Of a stretch of DNA of 64,000 nt, positions 63,977-64,000 are shown piece by piece. The notes under the pieces are model-generated. The model did not search any database, was not told where the DNA came from, and saw nothing but the letters and a program-made list of their open reading frames with translations. The translations under genes were made by a program, and so were the position numbers. The DNA is from Anaerolineae bacterium (GTDB taxonomy: Bacteria; Chloroflexota; Anaerolineae; Promineifilales; Promineifilaceae), in the NCBI GenBank assembly GCA_023382655.1, contig JAHDWK010000034.1, positions 1 through 64,000 on the forward strand, in the 5' to 3' direction. The number at the start of each line of letters is the position of its first letter. Within the stretch, counting starts at the first letter, position 1.

Positions 63977-64000
63977 ATGATTGAGGTAGAGAATTTGGTG
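63977..64000 (+). CDS. ABC transporter ATP-binding protein, N-terminus only (cut by window end)
   Basis: Eight codons read MIEVENLV, the usual beginning of an ABC ATPase. It follows the permease and HlyD genes in the same direction, so this is probably the ATPase of the TetR-controlled exporter. The identification rests mostly on context. Confidence 0.6.

Noticed and set aside
1..64000. tRNA, rRNA, riboswitch or replication-origin sequences
   Set aside because: None could be recognised by reading. The leaders before acnA, moaA and the homocysteine methyltransferase gene hold repeats or short SD regions rather than a known riboswitch layout; covariance-model searches were not possible.

Overview
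The window reads as a chromosome segment of a GC-rich (roughly 57-60 percent GC by eye) bacterium of the phylum Chloroflexota, most likely an Anaerolineae-type lineage. This rests on gene style only: a 6-pyruvoyl-tetrahydropterin-synthase-related membrane protein, many short lipoproteins with Ala/Thr/Pro linkers, HlyD/ABC exporters without an outer-membrane partner, an orphan PEP/pyruvate-binding protein, a DUF3179 lipoprotein and an AAA-16/STAND receptor. No rRNA, tRNA, CRISPR array, phage or IS transposase was seen.

Layout. 1-6 kb: pgeF-like gene, a 1087-residue membrane protein and a repeat-rich gene-poor stretch carrying one AT-rich hypothetical gene. 6-13 kb: rplI, rodZ-like, rimO, a thioredoxin lipoprotein plus ccdA, a deoC-VOC fusion and a vapBC-type toxin-antitoxin pair. 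13-20 kb: a co-oriented efflux operon (two HlyD adaptors, MacB-like ATPase and permease, response regulator, histidine kinase). 20-27 kb: a two-gene unit coding for a 1663-residue transmembrane beta-propeller/STAND ATPase and a membrane partner. 27-35 kb: aconitase, Uma2 nuclease-like protein, moaA and a second MacB-like exporter. 35-43 kb: AT-rich imports, a DapF-like protein lacking both catalytic cysteines, GNAT, Lrp-type domain, slipin, M28 peptidase, UPF0173 hydrolase, lytic transglycosylase. 43-56 kb: DHH-CBS-tRNA nucleotidyltransferase fusion, DUF3179, PEP-binding protein, a 34-residue Lys-rich protein, HIT, homocysteine methyltransferase/MTHFR, LCP protein, serine hydrolase. 56-64 kb: a probable selenoprotein (DsbA-like domain plus cyclophilin), lipoprotein, glycoside hydrolase, EEP nuclease and a TetR-controlled ABC-2 exporter cut by the window edge.

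Main discoveries. (1) The gene at 56294-57565 is one continuous reading frame interrupted by a single in-frame TGA exactly where the first Cys of a CxxC motif belongs (U-P-A-C), followed by hairpins resembling a bacterial SECIS. This is a candidate selenocysteine-containing DsbA-cyclophilin lipoprotein. (2) The palindrome ACGGCCGT is enormously over-represented, inside and outside genes (17 copies between 638 and 4638 alone), like cyanobacterial HIP1. (3) Many intergenic gaps carry degenerate tandem units of about 7 bases folding back on themselves, each with its own sequence theme. They start at stop codons, sometimes supply start or stop codons, and in one gene are read through in frame. (4) A transmembrane beta-propeller-STAND protein with a membrane partner is a candidate undescribed sensing system.

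Several genes have a TATAAT/TACACT box 6-8 bases before the start codon and no Shine-Dalgarno sequence, suggesting leaderless transcripts alongside ordinary SD-led genes.
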